From contig NZ_CP054706.1 of NCBI RefSeq assembly GCF_016495865.1, forward strand, positions 248,001 to 312,000: a stretch of 64,000 nucleotides of DNA, given 5' to 3'. The notes under the pieces are model-generated. The model made no database searches and was not told where the DNA came from. It was given only the letters and a program-made list of their open reading frames with translations. This document shows, piece by piece, positions 52,337 to 60,715 of the stretch. This DNA is from Salicibibacter cibi. Lineage in GTDB: Bacteria > Bacillota > Bacilli > Bacillales > Marinococcaceae. The number at the start of each line of letters is the position of its first letter. The first letter of the stretch is position 1. The position numbers and the translations under genes were made by a program.

Positions 52337-53479
52337 ATGACAGAAGCAGTCATCGTCGATGCGTTACGAACACCCGTCGGGCGCAAAAAAGGGTCACTGT
52401 CGCAAATGCATCCTGTCGATATACTCGTACCGGTGCTTCAGGAACTAGTAAATCGGAACAACATTGAAGCCGGTGAAGTCGAGGATGTCGCCACTGGCTG
52501 TGTCACCATGATCAAAGAGCAAGGCGGTAATATCGGACGCCAGGCTGTATTGGCAGCCGGCTTTCCGGTTGAAGTGCCGGCCTACTCCTTGAACCGCATG
52601 TGTGGTTCAAGTCAACAATCGCTCAATTCCGCGGCTCAGGAAATTATCGCCGGAGACGCTGATGTCGCCATCGCGTGTGGAGTTGAAAATATGACGAGTA
52701 TTAAAATGGGGACGGACATGGGCAAATTCAGCAAGGATTTGACGAAACGGTTCAACATCGTTCCTCAAGGATTGTCCGCGGAAATGATCGCGGAAAAATG
52801 GAACCTGGAACGTGAAGAACTCGATGAATTCTCGCTGGAAAGCCATCAACGGGCTGCCAAAGCGACTGATAACGGGGCATTCAAACGGGAAATCATTCCG
52901 CTGGAAGTGAAAACGGAAGATGGCAAGCAAACCCTTGACCAGGATGAAGGGATCCGCAGGGAAACATCCATGGAAAAACTCGCCGGTCTCACGCCCTCCT
53001 TCAAGCCGAAAGATGGGGTCGTCACCGCCGGTAATGCAAGTCAGGTCAGCGACGGCGCGTCAGGTGTCTTGCTCATGTCGAGGGAAAAAGCCAAAGCATC
53101 CGGCTTGAAGCCTCGTGCCAGAGTTATTGCTCGGGCGGTTGTCGGTGAGGATCCGGTGATCATGTTGACCGGGATTATTCCGGCGACACGAAAAGTATTA
53201 AAAAAAGCGGGATTGAGTCTGAATGATATGGATGGCATCGAAGTCAACGAAGCGTTTGCCTCTGTCGTAAAAGCGTGGGAACGGGAATTTGAACCGGAGA
53301 TGAGTAAGGTGAATCCTCGCGGGGGCGCGATTGCTCTTGGGCATCCGCTCGGCGCCAGTGGCACGAAATTGACAGCGACTCTACTCAATTACTTGGAAGA
53401 TACAGATGGAAAATATGGGCTGCAAGTGATGTGTATCGGTTTTGGTATGGCGACGGCAACGATTATTGAGCGACTGTAA
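52337..53479 (+). CDS. Thiolase (acetyl-CoA C-acyltransferase)
   Basis: 380 residues; AAAGGAGGG upstream. The nucleophile Cys89 lies in SLNRMCGSSQQSLN. The C-terminal GGAIALGHPLGASG (His) and VMCIGFGMATA (second Cys) complete the active site. It cleaves 3-ketoacyl-CoA, finishing the cycle. Close to FadA-type steroid/long-chain thiolases. Confidence 0.95.
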   Translation: MTEAVIVDALRTPVGRKKGSLSQMHPVDILVPVLQELVNRNNIEAGEVEDVATGCVTMIKEQGGNIGRQAVLAAGFPVEVPAYSLNRMCGSSQQSLNSAAQEIIAGDADVAIACGVENMTSIKMGTDMGKFSKDLTKRFNIVPQGLSAEMIAEKWNLEREELDEFSLESHQRAAKATDNGAFKREIIPLEVKTEDGKQTLDQDEGIRRETSMEKLAGLTPSFKPKDGVVTAGNASQVSDGASGVLLMSREKAKASGLKPRARVIARAVVGEDPVIMLTGIIPATRKVLKKAGLSLNDMDGIEVNEAFASVVKAWEREFEPEMSKVNPRGGAIALGHPLGASGTKLTATLLNYLEDTDGKYGLQVMCIGFGMATATIIERL

Positions 53480-53507
53480 ATCAAAAAACCTTAAGGAGGC
53501 ATTGACA

Positions 53508-53855
53508 ATGGCAGAGATGACGCAAAGCACGGAAAAAGTTTTTCAAATGATTGACGCGGCGTTGAAAACAGATCCTTCGGCAACCGAAGACGCCGAAGGC
53601 GTGTACCAGTTCAACCTCACCGGTGATGACGGCGGGACGTATCAAATGATTATCGAAAGTGACAGTGCCCGTGCCGTGAAAGGCGAAGAAAAAGAACCGG
53701 ACTGTACGCTGGAGATAACAGCAGATGATTATAAGAGAATGGTCGCGGGTACGCTCAACCCGACCGAAGCTTTTATGGGCGGGCAGCTGACGATTGACGG
53801 TGACATGGGCATGGCGATGAAACTGCAAACCGTGCTCAACACGTTCTCTTTTTAA
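53508..53855 (+). CDS. SCP2 sterol-binding domain protein (small, 2)
   Basis: 115 residues from ATG 53508 (TTAAGGAGG 10 bases upstream). AEGVYQFNLTGDDGGTYQMI, PDCTLEITADDYKRMVAGTL and TEAFMGGQLTIDGDMGMAMK make it a paralogue of the gene at 46161. Placed after the thiolase, as if the SCP2 domain of a fused beta-oxidation enzyme had become a free subunit. Confidence 0.93.
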   Translation: MAEMTQSTEKVFQMIDAALKTDPSATEDAEGVYQFNLTGDDGGTYQMIIESDSARAVKGEEKEPDCTLEITADDYKRMVAGTLNPTEAFMGGQLTIDGDMGMAMKLQTVLNTFSF

Positions 53856-53866
53856 GGCCAAAAGGT

Positions 53867-53887
53867 GGGAAGGTCGACTTCCTTCCC
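53867..53887 (+). terminator. Stem-loop after the beta-oxidation gene set
   Basis: GGGAAGG (53867-53873) pairs with CCTTCCC (53881-53887), followed by AATTATTTAAA; a weak terminator that separates R2lox from the upstream genes. Confidence 0.55.
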
Positions 53888-53956
53888 AATTATTTAAAAA
53901 GCATGAGTATTTTTTAGAAAAAATGTTTCATAACCTTATAGAAATGAGGGGAAAAA

Positions 53957-54865
53957 ATGGCACAACACGAAAAATTCCAAACGGTAGAAAGCCAATTGAA
54001 TTGGAATGCACCAATGTACAAATTGTATGAAAAGGCCAAAAATAATTACTGGGACCCAGCCAAAATTGATTTTAGCCAAGACCAAGAAGATTATCAGAGC
54101 ATGTCCTCCATGGATCGAATGTTTGCCTTGCCGCTTGTAGGTGCTTTTGCCGCGGGAGAAGAAGCAGTCACCCTTGACATTTTGCCGATGCTCGAAGTCA
54201 TGGCTCGACAAGGTCGTCTCGAAGACACGATGTTTTTAACCACTTTCTTGCATGATGAAGCAAAGCACACGGAAATGTTTTCTCGCTGGCAAACAGCGGT
54301 TGGCGTCGCGGACTTGGATCTACACAACTTCCATAATGATGATTACAAACGCGTTTTTTATCAAGAGTTACCGGAGAAGATGGATCGTTTGAAGACCGAT
54401 GACTCTCCGGAGGCTGTGATTCGCGCCGCGACAGTCTATAACATGATTGTGGAAGGCACCCTTGCGGAATCGGGGTATCACGCGTTCCGGCAAATCTTTA
54501 AAGAAGCGGGTTTGATGCCAGGCATTTTGGAAGGCATCGACTTGTTGAACCGCGATGAAGGCCGCCATCTTCAATTTGGCATTTTCACTATTCAACGCCT
54601 TGTGGCCGGCAACGACAAGCTGTTTAGAGTCTTTCACGATTATATGGATGAATTATCCCCTTACGCGTTTGGGTTTGTTGATTATTTAACCGGTTTGTTT
54701 GAGGAGACGAGAAAGCATGAATGGGTCGATATGACATTAAAAGTGGATCCGAACTTGATGAAAGAGTATGCGCGCAGTCAATTTGACACTCGCAAAAGCA
54801 AAATCGAACGGGCACGAAAATATGAAAGCGGTGCCGAATTGGAAGCAGCGGCGACAAAACAATAA
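53957..54865 (+). CDS. R2-like ligand-binding oxidase (R2lox, Mn/Fe)
   Basis: 302 residues, the usual length; ATGAGGGG upstream. It aligns end to end with Geobacillus R2lox: FQTVESQLNWNAPMYKLYEK, the metal ligands Glu68 (GEEAVTLDI), Glu101 and His104 (HDEAKH), Glu166 (YNMIVEGTLAESGY), Glu201 and His204 (RDEGRH). Val71 and Tyr161, which form the Tyr-Val ether cross-link in characterised R2lox, are both conserved. R2lox has a ferritin-like fold, a Mn/Fe cofactor and a long-chain fatty acid bound near the metals in known structures; its natural substrate is unknown. Neighbouring FNR and ferredoxin genes could supply electrons. Confidence 0.95.
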   Translation: MAQHEKFQTVESQLNWNAPMYKLYEKAKNNYWDPAKIDFSQDQEDYQSMSSMDRMFALPLVGAFAAGEEAVTLDILPMLEVMARQGRLEDTMFLTTFLHDEAKHTEMFSRWQTAVGVADLDLHNFHNDDYKRVFYQELPEKMDRLKTDDSPEAVIRAATVYNMIVEGTLAESGYHAFRQIFKEAGLMPGILEGIDLLNRDEGRHLQFGIFTIQRLVAGNDKLFRVFHDYMDELSPYAFGFVDYLTGLFEETRKHEWVDMTLKVDPNLMKEYARSQFDTRKSKIERARKYESGAELEAAATKQ

Positions 54866-54883
54866 AACGGGAGGAGGCTCAAA

Positions 54884-55414
54884 GTGGCTGTATTCAATAA
54901 TGAAGAAGAGATCTATGAACTTATCGGGGTTTTTTGGCAGGTAAGGAAGTATAAATCAACTTTCTTACCTGCATAAGTGCAACTAAGGCTTTCTTTTATA
55001 AAAGCTTGGCGAAAAGCCAAGTTTTCTAAAAGAAATCAAGAACAGTGGACCGATTCGGGAAATGATGCAAATGCTTTCCCCGGATGATGGATACGATGCT
55101 TATTGCCAGTTCGTGTACACTGGTCCCGAAGGAAAAGTAACCTTTTACGAAAGGGAAAATCATCCATTCGAAATGGAATTGGGAGAAACAGACTAAAGTG
55201 CGGAACTCAAGTTCACGCAAGATGCGGATATTGGGCTGCAATTTTGGCTCGGGGAGTTGAATTTGCAACAAGCAATGGCCCGCCAACAGATCAAAGCAGA
55301 AGGACCGCTTGCGAAAGCGCTTAAAGCATTGCCGCAAATTGAGAAATGCACCCCATGTTCAGGGCGTATTTAGAGAGAAACGGCAGAGAAGACGTTTTAG
55401 CCATAAAAAATTAA
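54884..55414 (+). pseudogene. SCP2-like protein gene, interrupted by a palindromic element
   Basis: GTG 54884 (GGGAGGAGG upstream) starts MAVFNNEEEIYELIG, which is cut by a roughly 100-bp palindromic element. The frame then resumes with KEIKNSGPIREMMQMLSPDD and VTFYERENHPFEMELGETD, meets an in-frame TAA at 55195-55197, continues with AELKFTQDADIGLQFWLGEL and loses one A near 55345 (EK[M]HPMFRAYLERNGR). Repaired, it is a homologue of the SCP2-like protein at 43884. Three independent lesions show it is a real pseudogene. It was the second gene after R2lox in the same operon. Confidence 0.8.
54929..55029. mobile_element. About 100-bp palindrome-associated element (IS200/IS605-derived type)
   Basis: The left part is a hairpin, GCAGGTAAGGAAGT (54937-54950) / ACTTTCTTACCTGC (54959-54972) with loop ATAAATCA, then ATAAGTGCAACTAAGGC. 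The right part is CTTGGC-GAAAA-GCCAAG (55005-55021) with TTTTCTAAAA. It inserts into an SCP2-like gene without an obvious target duplication. Compared with 39112-39147, one stem pair changed A-T to G-C and one became G-T, which supports selection on structure. Confidence 0.75.
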
Positions 55415-55493
55415 AAAATGGAGTGGAGAGAAGCCCCATCATCAACATTCAGGCAGCACCGAAAAAAGTTATAAAGTTAGGAGGTGCCGCATC

Positions 55494-56486
55494 TTGAACG
55501 ATAATGCCATTGACCTCTATGATATAACCATTATTGGCGGAGGACCTGCAGGTTTGTTTACCGCGTTCTACGGGGGAATGCGCCAGGCAAAAGTGAAGAT
55601 TATTGAGAGTATGCCACAACTGGGCGGGCAACTTTCTGCTCTCTATCCCGAGAAGTATATATACGATGTTGCCGGTTTTCCGAAGGTTCGCGCTCAAGAC
55701 CTTGTCGACCATTTGGTTGAACAAATGCAAATGTTTGAACAAACCGTTGCGCTTGATCAATCCGTAGAGAACGTCAATAAGCTGGACGATCAGACATTCC
55801 AAATTGAAACCGATAAAGAGACGCATTACTCGCGGACGGTTATTATTGCCGCCGGTGTCGGCGCCTTCCAACCTCGCAAACTCAAAATCGAAGAAGCCGA
55901 ACAATATGAAAACAGAAATCTCCACTATTTTGTTGAAAATCTGGGCGCTTTCAAAGACAAAGAAGTCCTTATTTGCGGAGGTGGAGATTCTGCTGTTGAT
56001 TGGACGCTAATGCTTGCCAATGAAGCAAATGTTACGCTTACGCATCGTCGTGATAAATTTCGCGCGCATGAGCATAGCGTCGCCGAATTACAATCGGCTC
56101 CCGTCAACTTGCACACGCCTTTTGAAGTGAGCGAACTTCGAGGCAATGGTGAAAAAATTAAACAAGTCGTCCTACAAGAAGTAAAGGGGACGGATCAAAA
56201 AGTAGTTAACGTTGACAATGTAATTGTAAACTATGGCTTTATTTCATCTCTCGGTCCCATTAAAACGTGGGGACTCGATACGACAAAGAACTCTATCATC
56301 GTAAATTCTCGCATGGAGACAAATATCGAGGGGATTTACGCAGTCGGGGATATTACCTCCTTTGATGGCAAGGTAAAGCTGATTGCTACCGGATTTGGCG
56401 AAGCTCCGATGGCTGTTAGTAACGCCAAAGCCTATATTGACCCTAACGCTCGCTTGCAACCCGGGCATAGTACGCATATGTTTTAG
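55494..56486 (+). CDS. Ferredoxin-NADP reductase, YumC type (FAD, thioredoxin-reductase fold)
   Basis: 330 residues from TTG 55494, with TAGGAGGTG 6 bases upstream. FAD motif [45 protein letters not shown] motif [15 protein letters not shown] with [11 protein letters not shown], and [11 protein letters not shown] near the end; there is no CxxC redox pair, so it is an FNR rather than a thioredoxin reductase. The C-terminal tail [13 protein letters not shown] is typical of bacillar FNRs. It passes electrons from NADPH to ferredoxin, and the ferredoxin gene is next. Confidence 0.94.
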   Translation: MNDNAIDLYDITIIGGGPAGLFTAFYGGMRQAKVKIIESMPQLGGQLSALYPEKYIYDVAGFPKVRAQDLVDHLVEQMQMFEQTVALDQSVENVNKLDDQTFQIETDKETHYSRTVIIAAGVGAFQPRKLKIEEAEQYENRNLHYFVENLGAFKDKEVLICGGGDSAVDWTLMLANEANVTLTHRRDKFRAHEHSVAELQSAPVNLHTPFEVSELRGNGEKIKQVVLQEVKGTDQKVVNVDNVIVNYGFISSLGPIKTWGLDTTKNSIIVNSRMETNIEGIYAVGDITSFDGKVKLIATGFGEAPMAVSNAKAYIDPNARLQPGHSTHMF

Positions 56487-56556
56487 TCGGTGTGAAAAAT
56501 GCAGCATTTATTTGTAATTTATTCCTTAAGGAACGTATGGTTGAGGTGAGAAAAAG

Positions 56557-56787
56557 ATGGCATTTGTCATTACATCCCCGTGCGAAAATGAAAAAAATAG
56601 CTCTTGTGTTGATGTATGTCCGGTCGATTGCATCGAAGAAGGAGAAGAGATGTTCTATATTGATCCGGATATTTGTATAGATTGTGGTGCGTGCGAGACG
56701 GTTTGTCCGGTGGAGGCTATTTATCCTGAAGACGAAGTGCCTGAACAAGAAGCAAAGTACATCGAAATCAATCGAAACTACTTTTAG
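56557..56787 (+). CDS. 7Fe ferredoxin ([3Fe-4S]/[4Fe-4S])
   Basis: 76 residues; TTGAGGTGAG upstream. The cysteines fit the 7Fe pattern: Cys9, Cys17 and Cys50 for the 3Fe cluster, and Cys21, Cys40, Cys43 and Cys46 for the 4Fe cluster, with Cys25 extra. The C-terminus EDEVPEQEAKYIEINRNYF is that of FdxA-type ferredoxins. As partner of the FNR just upstream, it forms a short NADPH-FNR-ferredoxin chain likely to reduce R2lox or another oxygenase. Confidence 0.94.
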   Translation: MAFVITSPCENEKNSSCVDVCPVDCIEEGEEMFYIDPDICIDCGACETVCPVEAIYPEDEVPEQEAKYIEINRNYF

Positions 56788-56807
56788 CAGATAAGGGAGG
56801 TCTTCGC

Positions 56808-56842
56808 CATAAAAGCTTGTCGAAAAGCCAAGTTTTCTAAAA
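56808..56842. repeat. Palindromic repeat, right-end type, decayed copy
   Basis: TCGCCATAAAAGCTTGTCGA then AAAGCCAAGTTTTCTAAA resembles the right half of the element at 54929-55029, with one mismatch in the stem (CTTGTC / GCCAAG). It lies just before the acyl-CoA ligase gene. Confidence 0.6.
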
Positions 56843-56896
56843 AGATGAAGAAATGGATTGGAGAGAAGCCCGACACAATATACAGGAGGGCTTTCG

Positions 56897-58738
56897 ATGG
56901 ACCCGAATAATTTAGTGGAGATGTTAAGTCAAACCGTTAATCGTTATCCGGACGAAGAGGCATTAATGTGGAAACAGAGCGGCAGTTACACGAGTATGAC
57001 GTACCGGGAATTCTGGAAGACAATCCGCAATGTAGCGTCCGGTTTGCATCGGCTTGGCGTGAAGCCGGAGGACAAAGTGGCCATTTTGTCAAAAAGCAGT
57101 CAGAGCTGGGCGATTTCCGACTTTGCCATTGCCAGTATAGGGGCGATTAGCGTTCCGGTTTATCCGACACTTCCATCCAACCAGGTTTCATATGTTCTGA
57201 ACAACGGGGACTGCACGGTTGTCATTGCCGAAGATGATGAACAGTTGCAAAAATTCAAGGATGAGAACACAAAAGTCCAACATTCGATTGTAATGAAACC
57301 CGGCTCAGGTTTCACCTCCACTGACAACATTTCCTCTTTTTCTTCTCTGGAAGGAGACGGTGCCAATCATCCTTTGAAAGATTGGGAAGAGCAGTGGAAG
57401 GCGATTAAGGGTGACCAGTTAATGACAATCATTCATACGTCCGGTACGACTGGTCCTCCCAAAGGGGTTATGCTTACCCACGACAATTTCCTGAGTCAAA
57501 TGAAAGCCATTCAATTTTGGGTGATCGAATTAAGAGCGGAAGATATTCACCTCTCGTACCTTCCGCTATCGCACGTGTTCGAACGAATGGCAGGACATTT
57601 TATGCCTCTTATGGCCGGAACGACAATTGCTTACGCCGAAAGCATTGATACGATTCAGGATAATTTGCAAGAAGTGAAGCCGACGATCATGACGAGCGTG
57701 CCGCGTCTGTTTGAGAAAGTGTACGCGAAAGTGGTCGATCAGATTGAAAGCGGTTCACCGATGAAACGAAAAATTTTCAATTGGGCGGTTGATGTCGGGA
57801 AAGAAAGATATGATTACTATGTAAATACGCCCGTGCATGAGTTGGTGCTTCAACCAATGCCGAAAAAGCTCCAAAGCAAAATGGCTCGCGCCGACCGCTT
57901 GGTGTATCAAACAATTAAAGAACGGCTTGGCGGCAAAATGCGCGGGATGGTCGTGGGCGGCGGAAGCCTGAATCCTGACATTGCCAAGTTTTTTTGGTCA
58001 CTTGATATTCCAATACTGGAAGGATACGGCTTAACCGAGACATCCCCGGTTGTGACGACAAACCCGATGACAAGAGCCAAAATTGGGACGACGGGAAAAC
58101 CAATTCCTGGTTGCAGAGTGCGTATCGCTCCCGATGGAGAGGTACTCGTAAAGGGGCCCAACGTCATGCAAGGCTATTATAAAAATAAGGAAGCAACGGA
58201 CCAAGACATCGTGGACGGTTGGCTTTATACCGGAGACATCGGAACATTCGATGAAGAAGGCTATTTGAAAATCATCGACCGAAAGAAACGGATTCTCGTA
58301 TTGTCCACCGGGAAAAATGTAGCCCCGGCTCCGATTGAAAGCGCGATCAATGAAAGCCGTTATATCGAATTTGCCGCTGTGATCGGGGACGGCCGTAAAT
58401 ATGTATCCGCGCTTGTCACTCCGGATATGGAAAACCTGCTTCCGTGGGCGAAACAACAAGGAATTCAAACCGTATCGAGAGTGGAACTGTGCGCACGTGA
58501 CGACGTGCAACAACTGTTGATGGATGAAGTTGCGCGTCAAACGCAATCTTACGCTGATTACGAAAGGCCTAAGAAGGTGGTCACCATTGGTGATGAGTGG
58601 ACCGTCGATGGCGGAGAATTGACCCCGAAATTATCACTGAGAATGAAAAATATAGAGGAGAAATATAGCGAACACATTGAAAGAGCGTACGATGAAGCGT
58701 CCACCTCTGCAAAAGAAGTAGCTGCAGAAGCACAATAG
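56897..58738 (+). CDS. Long-chain acyl-CoA synthetase, FAA1 type
   Basis: 613 residues from ATG 56897 (AGGAGGG 6 bases upstream). The larger FAA1/ACSL-type ligase: TIIHTSGTTGPPKGVMLTHD, SYLPLSHVFERMAGHF, LEGYGLTETSPVVTTNPMTR, GWLYTGDIGTFDEEGYLKII and KKRILVLSTGKNVAPAPIES. It activates long-chain fatty acids and lies between the R2lox/ferredoxin genes and the ABC1 genes, suggesting a CoA ester as substrate or product of this module. Confidence 0.93.
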   Translation: MDPNNLVEMLSQTVNRYPDEEALMWKQSGSYTSMTYREFWKTIRNVASGLHRLGVKPEDKVAILSKSSQSWAISDFAIASIGAISVPVYPTLPSNQVSYVLNNGDCTVVIAEDDEQLQKFKDENTKVQHSIVMKPGSGFTSTDNISSFSSLEGDGANHPLKDWEEQWKAIKGDQLMTIIHTSGTTGPPKGVMLTHDNFLSQMKAIQFWVIELRAEDIHLSYLPLSHVFERMAGHFMPLMAGTTIAYAESIDTIQDNLQEVKPTIMTSVPRLFEKVYAKVVDQIESGSPMKRKIFNWAVDVGKERYDYYVNTPVHELVLQPMPKKLQSKMARADRLVYQTIKERLGGKMRGMVVGGGSLNPDIAKFFWSLDIPILEGYGLTETSPVVTTNPMTRAKIGTTGKPIPGCRVRIAPDGEVLVKGPNVMQGYYKNKEATDQDIVDGWLYTGDIGTFDEEGYLKIIDRKKRILVLSTGKNVAPAPIESAINESRYIEFAAVIGDGRKYVSALVTPDMENLLPWAKQQGIQTVSRVELCARDDVQQLLMDEVARQTQSYADYERPKKVVTIGDEWTVDGGELTPKLSLRMKNIEEKYSEHIERAYDEASTSAKEVAAEAQ

Positions 58739-58769
58739 GCGATAACACGAGGAGGGGGAGAAACACGCC

Positions 58770-60515
58770 ATGGCTGTTTTAAAGGAGAGAGAAAGAAAAG
58801 CGAAAACAGCTGACATCCGTGCCGAAATCGAAAAAGAAAAAGCGAAAATAACCATTGGGAATCGACGCAGAAAAATCTTTTCCGTATTTGCAAAACACGG
58901 ATTAACATATCTGTTCAAAGATACTTTAAGTTGGAAGCTGGCAGGAAAGCAAAAGCGTAGCCAACAAGAAGATGAACACCTCAGACAGATCGGTGCGCGC
59001 ATGCGCACCGCGTTTGAGGAACTTGGCCCAACATTTATTAAACTTGGCCAAGTTTTGGTTACCCGCCAAGATTTGCTTCCTGCTCCGATCACACAGGAAT
59101 TGGAAAAACTACTCGACAAGGTACCTCCAATTGGATACGATTATATTCAATGTATCGTCGAAGAAGAATTACCCGAAGGGGTGGATCGATTCGCATGGAT
59201 TGATGAGACACCGCTTGGATCCGCTTCGCTGGGGCAAGTATATAAGGCCGGACTAAATGACGGGACGACAGTTGCTTTGAAAGTTGTGCGTCCGACTGTG
59301 GAAAAATTATTTCAAACCGATATCACTGTGATTAAAAAAATAACCGCTCTTATGCAAAAGCGATTGTCCCCGGAATTGGCTGCCGCTCTTGACCTCGGCG
59401 CATTGGTTCGGGATTATTACAGCAGTGCGATGGATGAACTCGATATGGTGGAAGAATCCCGCAAAATGAATGAAATGGCGAAATACCGTAATACCACTTC
59501 TCACGTAGACTATCCGTGTGTTTATGATGCGACGAAAAACGTCTTGATGATGGAACACATTGATGGTTGGCTCATTAAAGATTATCCGGTAGATTTTTTG
59601 ACCTTTGAGGAACGGATGAACATCATGATTGACCTCATCCACCTTTATATTCAGCAAATGATGGACGGGCATTACCACGCCGATGCCCATGGTTCGAACA
59701 TCATGATCGATAAGCACCGGAAAAAAGCGATTGTCATCGACTGGGGTATGACCGGACGGATGGACAGCGTCATGGCCCATGTGTTGATGAGGGTGATTAT
59801 GCATATTCAATCCAACCAGACCGAAGACGTTGCGGAAGTGTTTATGGAGCTCATGTCCCCGACGATTTATACCGATCCTACGAATCTGAAGGACGAGTTG
59901 AGAAGCAATGCGCTTCATTATGTGAACACTGCGCAAGGAAGTGACCGCTACAATTATGGAAGGCTCGTGATGGAATCGACGGGGATCGGAATTAGAAACT
60001 ATTGCAAAGTGCCAAATGCTTTGGCGCTATGGGCGAAAGGCTTTTCCGCAACAGAAGGTGCAGCACGTTGGATCTGTCCGGAGATCTCGTATGGACAAGT
60101 TGTGGAAGCGTATGAAGTTCCCATTTTAAAAAGCATCCTTGGAAAACGGTTCAATTACCGTACGAACGCAAGCTTTGTGGCGGAATCGTCCAAATTGGCA
60201 TCCACGCTTCCGCGCCGTGCAAATCGAGTGCTGGAAAACCTTGCAGACAACAATGTTCATATGAACACCCAACTGCAGCCTGATCCCGTGATGCGCAATA
60301 CCCTCAATCAAATGGCCAACCGATTGGCACTTGCTTTCGTTACGTTTGCGCTTATTATAGCGAGCAGCATTGTGATGAGCAGTGTGCCGGAGGGCACATT
60401 TCTGGGATTGTCAATGGAAGCGATCGCGAATATAGGGTTAGGCACGTCCATCGTAATGGTCGTTTTTATGTTTGTGCGATTCATTCGCACGCGAAAACAC
60501 CGATCTCTTTTATAG
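58770..60515 (+). CDS. ABC1/UbiB-family atypical kinase-like protein (1)
   Basis: 581 residues, GGAGGGGGAG upstream. KxGQ motif in FIKLGQVLVTRQDLLPAPIT, the alanine/glycine-rich loop PLGSASLGQVYKA, DGHYHADAHGSNIMIDKHRK (catalytic loop) and VIDWGMTGRM (metal-binding Asp), with two C-terminal membrane helices (about 515-570). UbiB/Coq8 members are ATPases that assist isoprenoid-quinone or lipid handling at membranes. The gene follows the acyl-CoA ligase by 31 bp. Confidence 0.92.
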   Translation: MAVLKERERKAKTADIRAEIEKEKAKITIGNRRRKIFSVFAKHGLTYLFKDTLSWKLAGKQKRSQQEDEHLRQIGARMRTAFEELGPTFIKLGQVLVTRQDLLPAPITQELEKLLDKVPPIGYDYIQCIVEEELPEGVDRFAWIDETPLGSASLGQVYKAGLNDGTTVALKVVRPTVEKLFQTDITVIKKITALMQKRLSPELAAALDLGALVRDYYSSAMDELDMVEESRKMNEMAKYRNTTSHVDYPCVYDATKNVLMMEHIDGWLIKDYPVDFLTFEERMNIMIDLIHLYIQQMMDGHYHADAHGSNIMIDKHRKKAIVIDWGMTGRMDSVMAHVLMRVIMHIQSNQTEDVAEVFMELMSPTIYTDPTNLKDELRSNALHYVNTAQGSDRYNYGRLVMESTGIGIRNYCKVPNALALWAKGFSATEGAARWICPEISYGQVVEAYEVPILKSILGKRFNYRTNASFVAESSKLASTLPRRANRVLENLADNNVHMNTQLQPDPVMRNTLNQMANRLALAFVTFALIIASSIVMSSVPEGTFLGLSMEAIANIGLGTSIVMVVFMFVRFIRTRKHRSLL

Positions 60516-60517
60516 TG

Positions 60518-60540
60518 ACCCCCGTCATATGTTGGGGTCC
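60518..60540. repeat. C-run/CATATG/G-run hairpin
   Basis: ACCCCCGTCATATGTTGGGGT: stem of C and G runs around a CATATG core, immediately after the stop of ABC1 gene 1. It belongs to the motif group at 37724, 43772 and 63150. A partial second copy is near 60555-60570. The 200-bp gap to the next gene has no other feature. Confidence 0.6.
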
Positions 60541-60715
60541 TATAGTAATAGATACGTCATATGTAGGGTGTTCATCTATCGTCGTTAGTGATATGTTATG
60601 AACAAGAACAAGGGGATTCATGCTCCTTCGAGTGGGGCATCAGAAAATGAAAGCGTTAACAAATGAAGAGCGGACCATGGTATCTCGCTGAAATGGGAGG
60701 GGAGAAATAAAGGCA

